Source: Spirosoma foliorum (GTDB lineage Bacteria; Bacteroidota; Bacteroidia; Cytophagales; Spirosomataceae). From it: a DNA stretch of 64,000 nt. The position numbers and the translations under genes are program-made. The notes below the pieces were generated by a model. That model was not told the DNA's origin. It saw nothing but the letters and a program-made list of their open reading frames with translations, and searched no databases. Numbering within the stretch: position 1 is the stretch's first letter; each line of letters begins with the position of its first letter. Positions 27,464 to 37,120 of the stretch are shown here, one piece after another. Location: contig NZ_CP059732.1 of assembly GCF_014117325.1 (NCBI RefSeq), positions 4,725,001-4,789,000 on the forward strand. Direction: 5' to 3'.

Positions 27464-28369
27464 ATGCAACAAGAATTAGCAAGCCCAACTAAGCACGCTT
27501 TCACGTGGCTCGATCTAAACGATCCTTCACCAGATGAACTGAATAAGGTAGCCAAGCAGTACGATCTGTATTATACGGTCATTAAGGATTGCCTGGAACC
27601 CGATCATCTGCCAAAATTTGAATCGATTGGACCGGTCAACTTTATTATTACCCGCATCTATAACCCCGATAAAGATACGGACGGCGACACCATTCAGGAG
27701 CTAAGCAATAAAATCGCTATCTTTTATAGCAAGGAGTTTATCATTACCGTCCACCGGAGCAGCCAGCCGGTGCTGGACGAAATTAAGAATCGCTTTGTAG
27801 ACCCAGGTCATTGTGGATCAACTTCTGAGTTGACTATTCGAATTGTCCGCTGGGTACTCAACAGTTACATCGATCCGGGTTTAGCCCTAGCCAAAGAATT
27901 AGATGATTACGAATCTGCTTTATTTTTAGGCAAACCGACCAAACAGGTTCTTCAACAGCTCTATTATCTTAAACGCAAAGCGTCCTCCGCCAAACGAATT
28001 TTATCCTTAACGGAAGACATACTTCATTGTTTACAACGTAGTGAGGGCGATTCTCCGGTCCTTCAGGACACACTGGATCTGCATCTGAAAGCCCGCACGA
28101 TTTATGAACAACTGGAAGAAGCGGCTACGCATTTGCTTACTATCTACCTCTCGATGGCATCTCAGCGCACCAATGAAGTTATGCGGGTGCTTACCGTCTT
28201 TTCGGCATTCTTTCTACCACTGACATTTATCGTAGGTATTTATGGAATGAATTTCGAGCGTATGCCCGAATTAACTTGGCGCTATGGCTATCCCACTACG
28301 CTGCTGGTTATGATCGGTGTGGCTGGTGGCATATATGGATGGTTTAAACGGGTGGGTATGAGAGACTAG
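27464..28369 (+). CDS. CorA-type divalent cation channel
   Basis: 301 residues. A large N-terminal cytoplasmic alpha/beta-helical domain, then two C-terminal transmembrane helices with the family signature GMNF at the end of TM1 (FIVGIYGMNFERMPEL) and a basic C-terminus (WFKRVGMRD). CorA proteins form pentameric Mg2+/Co2+ channels. The MPEL loop follows GMNF as in canonical CorA. It has its own 100-bp upstream spacer but lies in line with the potassium locus, so coordinated cation control is plausible. The charged tail differs little from the standard. Confidence 0.9.
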   Translation: MQQELASPTKHAFTWLDLNDPSPDELNKVAKQYDLYYTVIKDCLEPDHLPKFESIGPVNFIITRIYNPDKDTDGDTIQELSNKIAIFYSKEFIITVHRSSQPVLDEIKNRFVDPGHCGSTSELTIRIVRWVLNSYIDPGLALAKELDDYESALFLGKPTKQVLQQLYYLKRKASSAKRILSLTEDILHCLQRSEGDSPVLQDTLDLHLKARTIYEQLEEAATHLLTIYLSMASQRTNEVMRVLTVFSAFFLPLTFIVGIYGMNFERMPELTWRYGYPTTLLVMIGVAGGIYGWFKRVGMRD

Positions 28370-28459
28370 ACGGGACAACTTAGACCTTCTTATTCACTAT
28401 AGTTGCTATAGTTATCCTGAATTCAATTTTTCTCCACAAGTTTCAGGAAAATGCTTCCT

Positions 28460-28828
28460 TTACGACAGCCCGGCAGTAAGCTGACGCTGATACTCGGTGC
28501 GCAGACCATAGGGTAACAAACGATGAATCAGCTCCGAATCAGCATCTCGATGTCGCATCAACATAGAAAGTTGATACATATACACCGTACAAAATGCGTC
28601 ACTGACCTGTTTGTCGCCGTTTATCAATACTTCTTCAGCGGTTAATAAACATCGTTCGAGGGCTAGATGCTTATGTTGATGGGCCAACTTGACCGTGACT
28701 TCACTGAGCAGATGTAGCGTTACATGGATACTAGTCTCCTGAGGCAAACCCATAAATTCCTCCCGGCTTTCGGGTAGGCGATTGATTAACAGACTGAGCA
28801 GTTCGGTTTTATGAATGACATCTTCCAT
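28460..28828 (-). CDS. Small helical protein, paralogue 3 of 3
   Basis: 122 residues, homologous to the proteins at 11529 and 12375 (LPESREEFMGLP, LAHQHKHLALERCLLTAEEVL, FCTVYMYQLSMLMRHRDAD, LPYGLRTEYQRQLT). It is convergent with corA at the far end of the potassium locus. Upstream at 28964-28985 there is a TTTGATAA / TTATCAAA inverted repeat like the one before paralogue 1. Soluble, helical, function unknown. Confidence 0.75.
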   Translation of the reverse strand: MEDVIHKTELLSLLINRLPESREEFMGLPQETSIHVTLHLLSEVTVKLAHQHKHLALERCLLTAEEVLINGDKQVSDAFCTVYMYQLSMLMRHRDADSELIHRLLPYGLRTEYQRQLTAGLS

Positions 28829-29392
28829 AGCACGAATAGTTAATAGGTATTAGCCGATCTGCTAACAATTCCATGCCATATACATTAAATAATAATTATA
28901 CCTTTGATTATCAATCAATTGCCTTTCTTTATTGTTCGCATTGGATGCGTATATCCATACCATTTTGATAAGGAGTATTATCAAATCAATAACCTTTGGC
29001 GCTGAATACGTGTGTGCTACAGAGTAAGTCCGTTAACTTAAGTTGCTTAATACGATTTCTGTCTTGGCGTATGACAAGGTTTTACTGCTTCTGAGATTTC
29101 CTAATTAGGCTAGCTCCAATAACGATCAACTTTCTTAGTAGCTGTTAGTACAGGTAAGGTGAAAAAGTCCGCATACGAGCCATTCCTAACCTGGTCAAAG
29201 TGAGAAATTATCTATTCAAAATGGAGTGATTTACCATGACTTTCTGATAAATAATATTATATAACTGATAGAAAATTAAGGCCTTATAATTTATCCAGTA
29301 AACCTGGCACCTAATTAGCTCCCACAAAATAAGATAAGAAGAAAGTGAGCGGACCTATTCCGCATGGTACTTAGTAGACTATCCTATTTTTT
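28829..29392. other. Intergenic region with TTTGATAA inverted repeat
   Basis: About 560 bp, divergent between paralogue 3 and the gene at 29393. Inverted repeat 28964-28971 / 28978-28985 (8-bp arms, 6-nt spacer) is a candidate operator shared with paralogue 1. A TTCAAAATGG box near 29214 resembles repeats upstream of paralogue 2. No gene seen. Confidence 0.4.
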
Positions 29393-29704
29393 ATGGAAAC
29401 TTCAGCCAAAGCTCTACAGCTAATTCTCTTCACCGATGAGGGTACTCTCTTAGAAGACTCACTAAGCTATCATCCTGACTATCGGGTAGGCGATATTATA
29501 CATCTTTTTAGGCCTTCCGACTCACCCGTAGCGTCCAGCAACGACCACCAATACGTCATCACAAGCGTCAAACATGTCATCTCGACGAGTGCAGCGTTTA
29601 CGGATGGCAGGTGCTTCTTCCTCTTAGTTGGGGTTGTCAAATTAGTCGACCAGCAACGAGACGAGTTAAGCCGCTCTATGCAAGACCGAGTCAAGTCCAA
29701 GTAG
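29393..29704 (+). CDS. Hypothetical soluble protein
   Basis: 103 residues from ATG. The sequence is predicted beta-rich (LQLILFTDEGTLLEDSLSY, YRVGDIIHLF, YVITSVKHVI, CFFLLVGVVKLV) with a charged C-terminal helix. There is no signal peptide or membrane segment. The pattern of a short hydrophobic strand, VGD-I turn and I-T-S-V-K strand suggests a small beta-barrel or OB-like domain, but I recognise no family. It is isolated, with long spacers on both sides. Confidence 0.5.
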   Translation: METSAKALQLILFTDEGTLLEDSLSYHPDYRVGDIIHLFRPSDSPVASSNDHQYVITSVKHVISTSAAFTDGRCFFLLVGVVKLVDQQRDELSRSMQDRVKSK

Positions 29705-29841
29705 GATTTATGATGTTATCTTATCCTGAAATCGAATGATTGCGCGGGTACAAACGACTACCCATGACAATTGGAACAGGTAGGCTTAATGGCTGAGATT
29801 ACTCGCTATTTAGAAATCTTTAATGTTAACCGTTATTAAAG

Positions 29842-29961
29842 CTAGTGCTCTTCCAAAATAGTTTCTGTAGATTCTATTAGATTCTTTTGATACTAGATAC
29901 CTGATTATCAGAATCTATAGAATCTACAGAAACTATAGAATCTAAATTGGAAAAGCACTAG
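29842..29961. mobile_element. MITE-like foldback element, copy 1
   Basis: 120-bp element with 15-bp terminal inverted repeats (CTAGTGCTCTTCCAA at 29842 and its near-complement at 29947-29961; 14 of 15 match). The inside is also palindromic and built from iterated AGATTCTATAGATTCT-like units. It has no coding capacity. A second copy with the same termini lies at 57527-57652. Non-autonomous transposable element or large palindromic repeat. Confidence 0.75.
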
Positions 29962-30328
29962 TAGCTATGGATTTTCAGTAACTATGAAATTTCCAATCAG
30001 ATAACAAGTGCATATGAACGGCCAATTTTTAGATTTTTTGTAAGCTCACCTCAATATTTTAACTACCCTTTATCCTATCTATCGATTTAATTTTTCAACA
30101 TAATTAGTTGTAACATCTTCACTTACTTCATTAACCGGTTCCATCCAGTAAACAGGTCATATAATTGACCAAATGAGTCAATAATTTACTGATAATAAGC
30201 TGGTTGCATTTTTAACAGGTGTTATGGAAAACGTCCACGAAAACCTCTGTTTTCCTGCCAGCTAGTGCATTGTAATAAACGAATACTTTTTCTTTCAATT
30301 TTTGGATAAGCTTATGTCTGGTCAAGTA
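29962..30328. other. Intergenic region, no gene seen
   Basis: AT-rich spacer between the MITE-like element and the convergent hybrid kinase. The 29705-29841 stretch on the other side of the element is also empty. No hairpin with a T-tract was identified. Confidence 0.35.
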
Positions 30329-33304
30329 CTAGGCGGGAGTACGTGCTTTGTTCTGATAGTCGGTAGGCAACATACCAAATTGTTCGCGGAAACACTTGGC
30401 GAAATAAGACAGTGAATTAAAGCCTACCCCGTAGGCAATCTCGGACACACGGCCGGTTTGCCCTTCCAGCAGTTGGGCCGCCCGTTTCAGGCGCATGAGC
30501 CGGATGAAATCGCTGGCCGCTACACCCGTCAGGCCAAGGAGCTTGCGGTGTAACTGCATCCGGCTCAGGCCAACTTCCTGTCCGAACTGCTCAGCACTGA
30601 AATCAGCATTGCCAAGGTTGGCTTCCACAATAGCTATAACCCTGGCCAGAAATTTTTCGTCGGCCGAGGTGGCCGTTACCTCCTTCGGCTGAATACGAAT
30701 TTCCCGTTTGAAACGCTCGTGCAACTGGCGACGCGTATCAATCAGATTGCGACTACGAATTAGTAATTCTCGGGCATCGAATGGTTTGGTCAGGTAGTCA
30801 TCGGCACCGGTCTGGAGACCCGTCAGGCGCTTGTCCTGCGTGGAGAGGGCCGTTAGTAACACAAACGGAATATGGCTGGTACGTTCATCCGTTTTGATGC
30901 GGTGACAGAGTTCAATTCCGTCCATGTCGGGCATCATCCAGTCGCTAATAATAAGGTTAGGTAGTTGTTCCTGTGCCATTTTCAGGCCCTGACGACCGTT
31001 CTCGCTTTCCACCACCCGATATGTACCCTGCATCAGGTTACGGATAAAGGTACGTACGTCGCCATTATCTTCGACGATCAACAATAGGGGCTGATCTGTA
31101 CGACCCTTAACCAGCGGGGCTGCACTAGGTAGCGGGTGTGGAACGGTTGCCAGAACAAATCGACTTGCAGGCGCCGGTCTATGGATAGATAAGCTGGTTC
31201 CTGCCGTATCCGACCCGGCAACCGGAAGGAGCACCACAAATCGGGCACCCGCGCCGGGCTGGCTATCGATTCGGATTGTACCCTTGTGCAGTTCGACGAT
31301 TTCTTTCACCAGCGACAACCCAACACCCGTGCCAGGTTGCCAGTCCATGCGGGAGGCTTCGCCCTGATAGAACCGCTCGAAGACCCTATCGGCCTGCTCC
31401 GGTGCAATGCCAAAACCGTTATCCTCTACGATTATTTGTACAAAAGCATAGCCGTCAACCTGAATGAGTTCGGCCTGTACCATTATTTCTCCACCATTAG
31501 GGGTGAACTTGAAGGCGTTGGACAACAGGTTAGTCACTACTTTTTCCAGTTGATCGGCATCGTGGCTGACAAGTAGCCGTTCTGGCGACAGCTTCACCGA
31601 AAGGCGAATGTTCCGTTGCTCAGCTGAGGACGAAAACAGGGAAGTTACTAAGTTCAACAGAGGTTTTACGTCGTCGGTCTGTTGATGCAGATGCAGTCGC
31701 CCCGATTCAAGTTTGGACAGATCGAGCAGTTGGTTAATCAACTGCAAGAGTCGTTCGGCATTGCGATACATAACCGTTACCTCTGCCCGTCGAATATTGG
31801 TTTCTGCATTATCGACTAACCCATGTAGTTTTTCACTCAATGTACCAAGGATGAGGGTTAACGGAGTGCGGAATTCATGGGTAACATTGGTAAAGAAGCG
31901 GTTTTTTGCTTCATCCAATTCTTGAAGTTGCTGGGCCTGTGTAGTCAACACAACAGCCTGGCTCTCCAGTAGCTGCGCCTGGGCTTCCAACTGCTGATTC
32001 TTTTTGGCGACTACCTTGCCCTGTGTTAGCAAAACCTGATCGTTACGGATTTTCAGGCGTTGCCGACTTACGACCAGACCGGCAATGATCAAAGCAGCCA
32101 GCAAACCGGCCCCTACCGTATTGCGCCACAACCCGGCCACTTGCTGATCCTTTTTTAACAGCTCGATTTCGGCCTGCTTCTTTTCCGATTGGTATTCGGC
32201 CTGTACCCCGGCGATTTTTTTTATACTTTCCTCATTAAAGGCCGAGTCCTTGAGCGCTACCCATTTCGACTGAAACTGGAAGGCTCTTGCGTACTCACCT
32301 GTCTGGGCATGAGCCGTTGCCAATCCCTTGTAAACGCGTAACCGACCTGCCTGTTGTTTGAGCGTTTCAACCAGAGGCAGGGCTTTGTTAAAAAAAACGA
32401 AACTCTCATAAGCCCGGCTAGTCTGTAGTCGAATCTCACCCAGCGATAGCAAACTCGATATGATACCGGGTGTATAGTTCAGGTGGGTAGCTGCCTGTAA
32501 CGCCTGCTGAACAGTAGTTTCTGCCCTGTCATATTGCTTTATCCGGCAGTAGGTTTCGCCCAGATCGTTGTCGCAGATAACCAGGCCCATCGGCTCATTC
32601 AGGGCAGCAAATCGGTTGCGTGCCTGATTCAGGTAGGTAATGGCTTTCAAGTTATTTTTCTTTAGCTGATAGATGACGCCTATATTCGCTAATACACCCG
32701 CCTGATTACGGGGATCGACACCGGCACTTTTGCGAAACGACTGCCAGTAGTAATACAGGGCCTGATCGTATTTTTCCTGGTATTTGAAGACGATACCTAT
32801 GTTATTATACGTCTTGGCAACGCCCCCTAGATCACCCGCTTTTTCACTTGCCCGCAGGCTTTTAAAATAGTACGCTGTTGCCCGTGAAAAGTCGCCCAGG
32901 CCACGCAGGCTCAGGCCGATATTACTGTATCCCGAAGCCAATCCGTTCTGGTCATTCAGCTTGTCAAAATAAATAAGGGCCTTGTTCGCTAACTGAATAG
33001 CCTGCTGGTACTTCCCCTGCGACCAGTAATAAACTCCAAGACTGAGGTAACTACGACCAATTCCGCGCGAATAACCAAGTTGTTGGGCAAGCCGGGATGC
33101 CTGTTCAGCGTACTGCTTTGCTTTTTGGGGATTGTTACTGAAATACAGCCCAACTGCTTTATTGAGCAGGATTACCCGGTTGGTATCCATGCCGGTATGG
33201 GTAAGGAGGTTTTCCAGGCTATCCCGTTTGCTCTGCTGGGCTGCAACCACGTGCGGCTTTATCAAGAGGATAACACCCAATAGCAGGGTAAAAATTGGTT
33301 TCAT
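30329..33304 (-). CDS. Hybrid two-component protein (TPR-kinase-receiver-AraC)
   Basis: About 991 residues from ATG 33304, chosen because MKPIFTLLLGVILLIKPHVV is a signal peptide; the frame is open to 33379. Order: signal peptide, a periplasmic array of about seven TPR units (e.g. ANIGVIYQLKKNNLKAITYL), one transmembrane helix (GLLAALIIAGLVVS), a coiled coil, HisKA (THEFRTPLTLILGTL), HATPase (NLLSNAFKFT, GTGVGLSLVKE), receiver with Asp in LIISDWMMPDMDG, and AraC HTH (VGLSRMQLHRKLL, IAYGVGFNSLSYFAKCF). Such one-piece systems sense in the periplasm and regulate genes directly. Neighbouring targets are not obvious. Confidence 0.93.
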   Translation of the reverse strand: MKPIFTLLLGVILLIKPHVVAAQQSKRDSLENLLTHTGMDTNRVILLNKAVGLYFSNNPQKAKQYAEQASRLAQQLGYSRGIGRSYLSLGVYYWSQGKYQQAIQLANKALIYFDKLNDQNGLASGYSNIGLSLRGLGDFSRATAYYFKSLRASEKAGDLGGVAKTYNNIGIVFKYQEKYDQALYYYWQSFRKSAGVDPRNQAGVLANIGVIYQLKKNNLKAITYLNQARNRFAALNEPMGLVICDNDLGETYCRIKQYDRAETTVQQALQAATHLNYTPGIISSLLSLGEIRLQTSRAYESFVFFNKALPLVETLKQQAGRLRVYKGLATAHAQTGEYARAFQFQSKWVALKDSAFNEESIKKIAGVQAEYQSEKKQAEIELLKKDQQVAGLWRNTVGAGLLAALIIAGLVVSRQRLKIRNDQVLLTQGKVVAKKNQQLEAQAQLLESQAVVLTTQAQQLQELDEAKNRFFTNVTHEFRTPLTLILGTLSEKLHGLVDNAETNIRRAEVTVMYRNAERLLQLINQLLDLSKLESGRLHLHQQTDDVKPLLNLVTSLFSSSAEQRNIRLSVKLSPERLLVSHDADQLEKVVTNLLSNAFKFTPNGGEIMVQAELIQVDGYAFVQIIVEDNGFGIAPEQADRVFERFYQGEASRMDWQPGTGVGLSLVKEIVELHKGTIRIDSQPGAGARFVVLLPVAGSDTAGTSLSIHRPAPASRFVLATVPHPLPSAAPLVKGRTDQPLLLIVEDNGDVRTFIRNLMQGTYRVVESENGRQGLKMAQEQLPNLIISDWMMPDMDGIELCHRIKTDERTSHIPFVLLTALSTQDKRLTGLQTGADDYLTKPFDARELLIRSRNLIDTRRQLHERFKREIRIQPKEVTATSADEKFLARVIAIVEANLGNADFSAEQFGQEVGLSRMQLHRKLLGLTGVAASDFIRLMRLKRAAQLLEGQTGRVSEIAYGVGFNSLSYFAKCFREQFGMLPTDYQNKARTPA

Positions 33305-33556
33305 AAGTGGAGGAGATGGCAAAGGCAGTAAGGTATCATCACAGTGTGAGAAAACGTGACGATACTTAGGTATCGGCAAATAATCTTTAACCTGATATCC
33401 CCATAAACACCATTGATCACGTTATTTTATTCCCTGAGTACTCAATTAGTTTATCCCCTGTTACAGCTGTGCTATAGAATGTTACAAGCCTGCTAACCCC
33501 CGCCTGCCGCTTCTCCGTAGGTTTGTAGCGTTCTTTATTACTCACCCAACGATATA

Positions 33557-33793
33557 ATGGAAAAGCGAAATGTTTGTCGGATGGCCACTATTCTATGCAG
33601 TCTTTTTGCCGTGGCCATCAGCATCCGAATAGACATGGTTACCTGGCAATGGCAGGATGATAGACCAATGGCAGCCGCCCTGGGGCTACTCAGTGCTATA
33701 TTCGCTACACAGTGGTTTCACTATCAGAAGCAACTGGATGCAACATCAGGCCAACCAGGTTCGCGGAACTGGTTACGTCGGCTGCTCGACTAG
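33557..33793 (+). CDS. Small membrane protein of unknown function
   Basis: 78 residues from ATG, with two hydrophobic stretches (MATILCSLFAVAISI about 9-23 and MAAALGLLSAIFATQWF about 38-54) and a basic C-terminus (RNWLRRLLD). This is the usual shape of small two-helix inner-membrane proteins. No family recognised. It is divergent from the hybrid kinase 250 bp away. Confidence 0.5.
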   Translation: MEKRNVCRMATILCSLFAVAISIRIDMVTWQWQDDRPMAAALGLLSAIFATQWFHYQKQLDATSGQPGSRNWLRRLLD

Positions 33794-34075
33794 CCACCTA
33801 ATTCAATATGACAATCCCGATACCGAGCCTGGATCGCTATATAACTGTCCCCGCTTTGGGGCTATGTGCAGCGCCACGGTTCTTCATCCTGACCTTGCCC
33901 GATGAAACTACCGTATCGGCCAACCCAATCGACGGAATGGCCGCCATGGAGTGGGCCAGTTCCCCTCAAAAATAGCACTACATGGGCAGGCATCTGGCTA
34001 CGGTATTGGTTTCGAGTGCTGCTGCAATCCGTTCATTATCTGTAGCTTCGAACTATCCTGAAAGCTACGTTTATT
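33794..34075. other. Intergenic region, no gene seen
   Basis: About 280 bp between the small membrane protein and the end of the propeller kinase. No supported gene, RNA or repeat. Confidence 0.35.
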
Positions 34076-37000
34076 TTAGAGCAACGGCACCGCTACGATA
34101 AATTGTGTATCGGTTTGGGTAACACTAATTTCGCGTCCACTTAGGTAGCTATATAGTGATTTCAGACTAGCTAATCCCTGTTTGTTCGAGGTTTCCACGA
34201 AGTCCTTTTTTTGGAGCGTATTCATTACAAACAGGGTGTCATCTTTCGTGTAGATTTGAATATAAAGCGGACTTTCTTCATCGAGAATATTATGCTTGAT
34301 CGCATTCTCGAGCAGATTCTGAATCGTTACGGGTACAATTTGGCGCGTTAGGTACGCAGCGTCTACGTTGACGCCGATTTGCAGGTCACTGCCAAAACGG
34401 GCTGCCTGGAGATCAATAAAGTTTTGAGCAAAGGTTAGTTCATCCTGGAGACTCACGAGTTCCTTGTCTTTATTCTGAAGAATGTACCGATAAATCGTTG
34501 ATAACTTTCGCAGAAATTGTGACGCATCTTTGGGTTTGGTACTAATCAAGCTATTGAGCGAGGTCAGGCTATTGAACAGAAAATGCGGATTAAGGTGGTT
34601 AATCAGGTTCTGGTATTGAATCTGAGCCTTATCCCGTTCGAGCCGGGTCGTCTGTATCTGAAAGTGATGTAACTGCGCCGTTTGCCGGGTACGGTATAAG
34701 TACAACCAGTACGTCAGCCCCAGCAACAGAGCCAGCAGGGCAGTCCGAAACCAGCGCGTGTTATAAAAGGCAGTATCAATGTGAACAGCCAGTGTCGTTT
34801 CGCCAGTCTCTGTTTTGCCAGCTACTGCTTTGACCCGGAATGTGTAATCGCCCCCCGGAATTTTGGTGTAGTTAGCCACCGTACGGGCGTCGGCCTTTAC
34901 CCAGTGATCATCGTATCCGTCCAAGGTATAAAAATAGACGTAATGCTGCTGAACGCGGTTCAGGACGGCGTAGCTAATGCTGAAATTGGTAGCGATTACG
35001 CCCAGCCGAATTGCCGGACTGTGCGCTTGAACGAGTATCGTTGTATCGGGCAAGGCAAGGGTGCTGATCAGGACACTGGCGGGCGCAATTTGTCGATTGA
35101 TTCGGTGAGGCATAAACTCGACCACGTAGTTTTTCAGAGTGGTAATCAGGTTTCCATTTCGCAGGGCAAACATGTAATTGGTATAGCCAATGTTTGATTC
35201 ATTGAGCGCCAGTGTGATATTTTGAACGGACGAGCGGGCTAGGTTGATAATGGAAAACTTATTAAGCGAAGCCATCCAGATTTGCCCGTAGGCATCGGCA
35301 CAGACCGCTTTGCACTCGTTGGTGCTCAGGCCGTCCTGATCCGTCCAGAGCCGCGATGTGCCCCGTTTGGGGTCCACTTCAAGCAACCCCTGCCCCGACG
35401 CAGGTATCCACAGCCGGTTCCGGGCGTCGGTCTTGAATGGTAAATGGTCGGAGTAGCCCGAACCAGCCTGTTGCAAAGGAAACGACACAAATCGCTGCTG
35501 ACCAGCCGAAAACCAGATAAGCCCTTTGTCCCGCACATCGGCCCATAAACGTCCAGTTTTATCCAGGCCGGCCGAGTAAACACGGTATTTTTTGGTATCG
35601 CCAAAAGGCAGTGGGTAGGTTTGCCAGCGGCCCGATGGCAGGTGGCACCTGAATACAACATCGCTGGTACCGAACAACCAAAGCCAATCGTCCTGCCGTA
35701 CCATACTGCGCAGATCAGTAGCATGACTGAGCAGAGGTGGTGGTAAGGAAAACGGAGAAAACGTTCGGGTTCGCCGGTTAAAAATGCTTACCGATTTCCC
35801 CTGCCGAATGTAGATTTCATCCGGTTTAAGGCCCGTCAATAAAGTCGACTGACCCGACCAAGCCGTATTCCGCATGGACAAGGGTAGTGGATAAACAGTC
35901 AACTGACCGGAGGCTGACTCGTATTTAAACAACTCATTATTAACTGAAAAAAACCACCAGTTACCGATCTCATCTTCCAGGAACGACGTTAGTCCCTGCT
36001 TGTGGGCAAGCGACGGGTGAAGCCGGGCCAGATCATGAATTTGATAAAAGGCGTTTCCGGGATTGGTATACGAAATGCCGTTCACCGTACCGAGCCAGAT
36101 GGTACCGTCATTTTGCTGCCAGCCCGCCCAGAAAAAATCACCGGCAATGGAGGTTCTCCGGACCACATCATGAAAAAATTCACGGACTTTATACGAACCG
36201 GCTTCGGCCGTAAACATAGTGTAGGTCCACGAACTAATCCACAATGTATGCTTCCTGTCCACGAAGATTGTGCCCACCGGAAAAGCAGAACGGCCTGTCT
36301 GACTGGTTAGTGAAATGGTGTTCATAATCACTTTATGGACCAGGTCATACACTAAAATCCGCTGATCGGTATTATCTGAAAAAAGCAGCCGATTGGTGCC
36401 ATCGAGCACCAGGGCTGATGTGTCGTGCAGGCGAAAAACGGGCAGTTGCTCCGGATTATTTCTATGATTAAAAAATTGCCCGGAGTTGATATCCAGGTAG
36501 TTGAGTCCATTCTGTTCCGTCGTCAGCCATAGACCATCCCGTTGAGGATCTTCCACGATACCATTTTTGCTGATGTAATCGCCGGAAAGCGTAGCCGACC
36601 TGGCCGGATCGTTTTTATACTGAGTGATCTGTCCCGTTTTCGGGTCCAGCCGAAACAATCCTTTGTTCAAACTGGAAAACCAGATGCGCCCCTTGCGGTC
36701 GCAGAGGATGTTCATACACCGGCCGAGGTTTTCGGCACCCACCACGCGGATAGCTGAGAATTGCCCTGTGTGGCTATCGCGCCGACTCACGCCATCATCC
36801 GTTGCCAGCCACAAATCATTTGCTCTATCCTGACATAAGTCGTGAACTACATTGTTGGGTAAACTACCCGCCCTGTTACTGGACTTGAAAACCGTAAAAT
36901 GGCTTCCATCGAACCGGTTCAATCCTTCGTAGGTGCCAATCCAGAGGTAGCCATCACGGTCCTGTAACAGACTGTTAACGACATTATAAGACAACCCCTG

Positions 37001-37120
37001 CGATTCCTGGATGTGCTGGAATTCGAGCGGCAGGTTTACGGGTTGAGCCGCAACTGACTGACTACCGATGCCGGCCCAACCAAACAGTAGGAAAAGACTG
37101 AAAAACGAAGCGAGCCTCAT
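34076..37120 (-). CDS. Propeller-type LytS-like sensor histidine kinase
   Basis: About 1014 residues. Signal peptide (MRLASFFSLFLLFGWAGIGS); two 7-bladed propellers of two-component-regulator repeats (LLQDRDGYLWIGTYEGLNRF, LCQDRANDLWLATDDGVSRR and many more); a Y_Y_Y domain (about 690-770); one transmembrane helix (TALLALLLGLTYWLYLYR); a coiled coil; and a LytS-type kinase core (HLNPHFLFNSLTSLNSLI) with a HATPase end. I chose ATG 37120 because it overlaps the LytTR stop as ATGA; an ATG 12 bp upstream is also possible. It must pair with the LytTR regulator directly upstream. Such pairs in Bacteroidota often sense polysaccharide or envelope signals. Confidence 0.93.
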   Translation of the reverse strand: MRLASFFSLFLLFGWAGIGSQSVAAQPVNLPLEFQHIQESQGLSYNVVNSLLQDRDGYLWIGTYEGLNRFDGSHFTVFKSSNRAGSLPNNVVHDLCQDRANDLWLATDDGVSRRDSHTGQFSAIRVVGAENLGRCMNILCDRKGRIWFSSLNKGLFRLDPKTGQITQYKNDPARSATLSGDYISKNGIVEDPQRDGLWLTTEQNGLNYLDINSGQFFNHRNNPEQLPVFRLHDTSALVLDGTNRLLFSDNTDQRILVYDLVHKVIMNTISLTSQTGRSAFPVGTIFVDRKHTLWISSWTYTMFTAEAGSYKVREFFHDVVRRTSIAGDFFWAGWQQNDGTIWLGTVNGISYTNPGNAFYQIHDLARLHPSLAHKQGLTSFLEDEIGNWWFFSVNNELFKYESASGQLTVYPLPLSMRNTAWSGQSTLLTGLKPDEIYIRQGKSVSIFNRRTRTFSPFSLPPPLLSHATDLRSMVRQDDWLWLFGTSDVVFRCHLPSGRWQTYPLPFGDTKKYRVYSAGLDKTGRLWADVRDKGLIWFSAGQQRFVSFPLQQAGSGYSDHLPFKTDARNRLWIPASGQGLLEVDPKRGTSRLWTDQDGLSTNECKAVCADAYGQIWMASLNKFSIINLARSSVQNITLALNESNIGYTNYMFALRNGNLITTLKNYVVEFMPHRINRQIAPASVLISTLALPDTTILVQAHSPAIRLGVIATNFSISYAVLNRVQQHYVYFYTLDGYDDHWVKADARTVANYTKIPGGDYTFRVKAVAGKTETGETTLAVHIDTAFYNTRWFRTALLALLLGLTYWLYLYRTRQTAQLHHFQIQTTRLERDKAQIQYQNLINHLNPHFLFNSLTSLNSLISTKPKDASQFLRKLSTIYRYILQNKDKELVSLQDELTFAQNFIDLQAARFGSDLQIGVNVDAAYLTRQIVPVTIQNLLENAIKHNILDEESPLYIQIYTKDDTLFVMNTLQKKDFVETSNKQGLASLKSLYSYLSGREISVTQTDTQFIVAVPLL

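Noticed and set aside
28829..30328. CRISPR-like or tRNA features in long spacers
   Set aside because: Repeats there are inverted, not regularly spaced direct repeats; no tRNA-like arms found.
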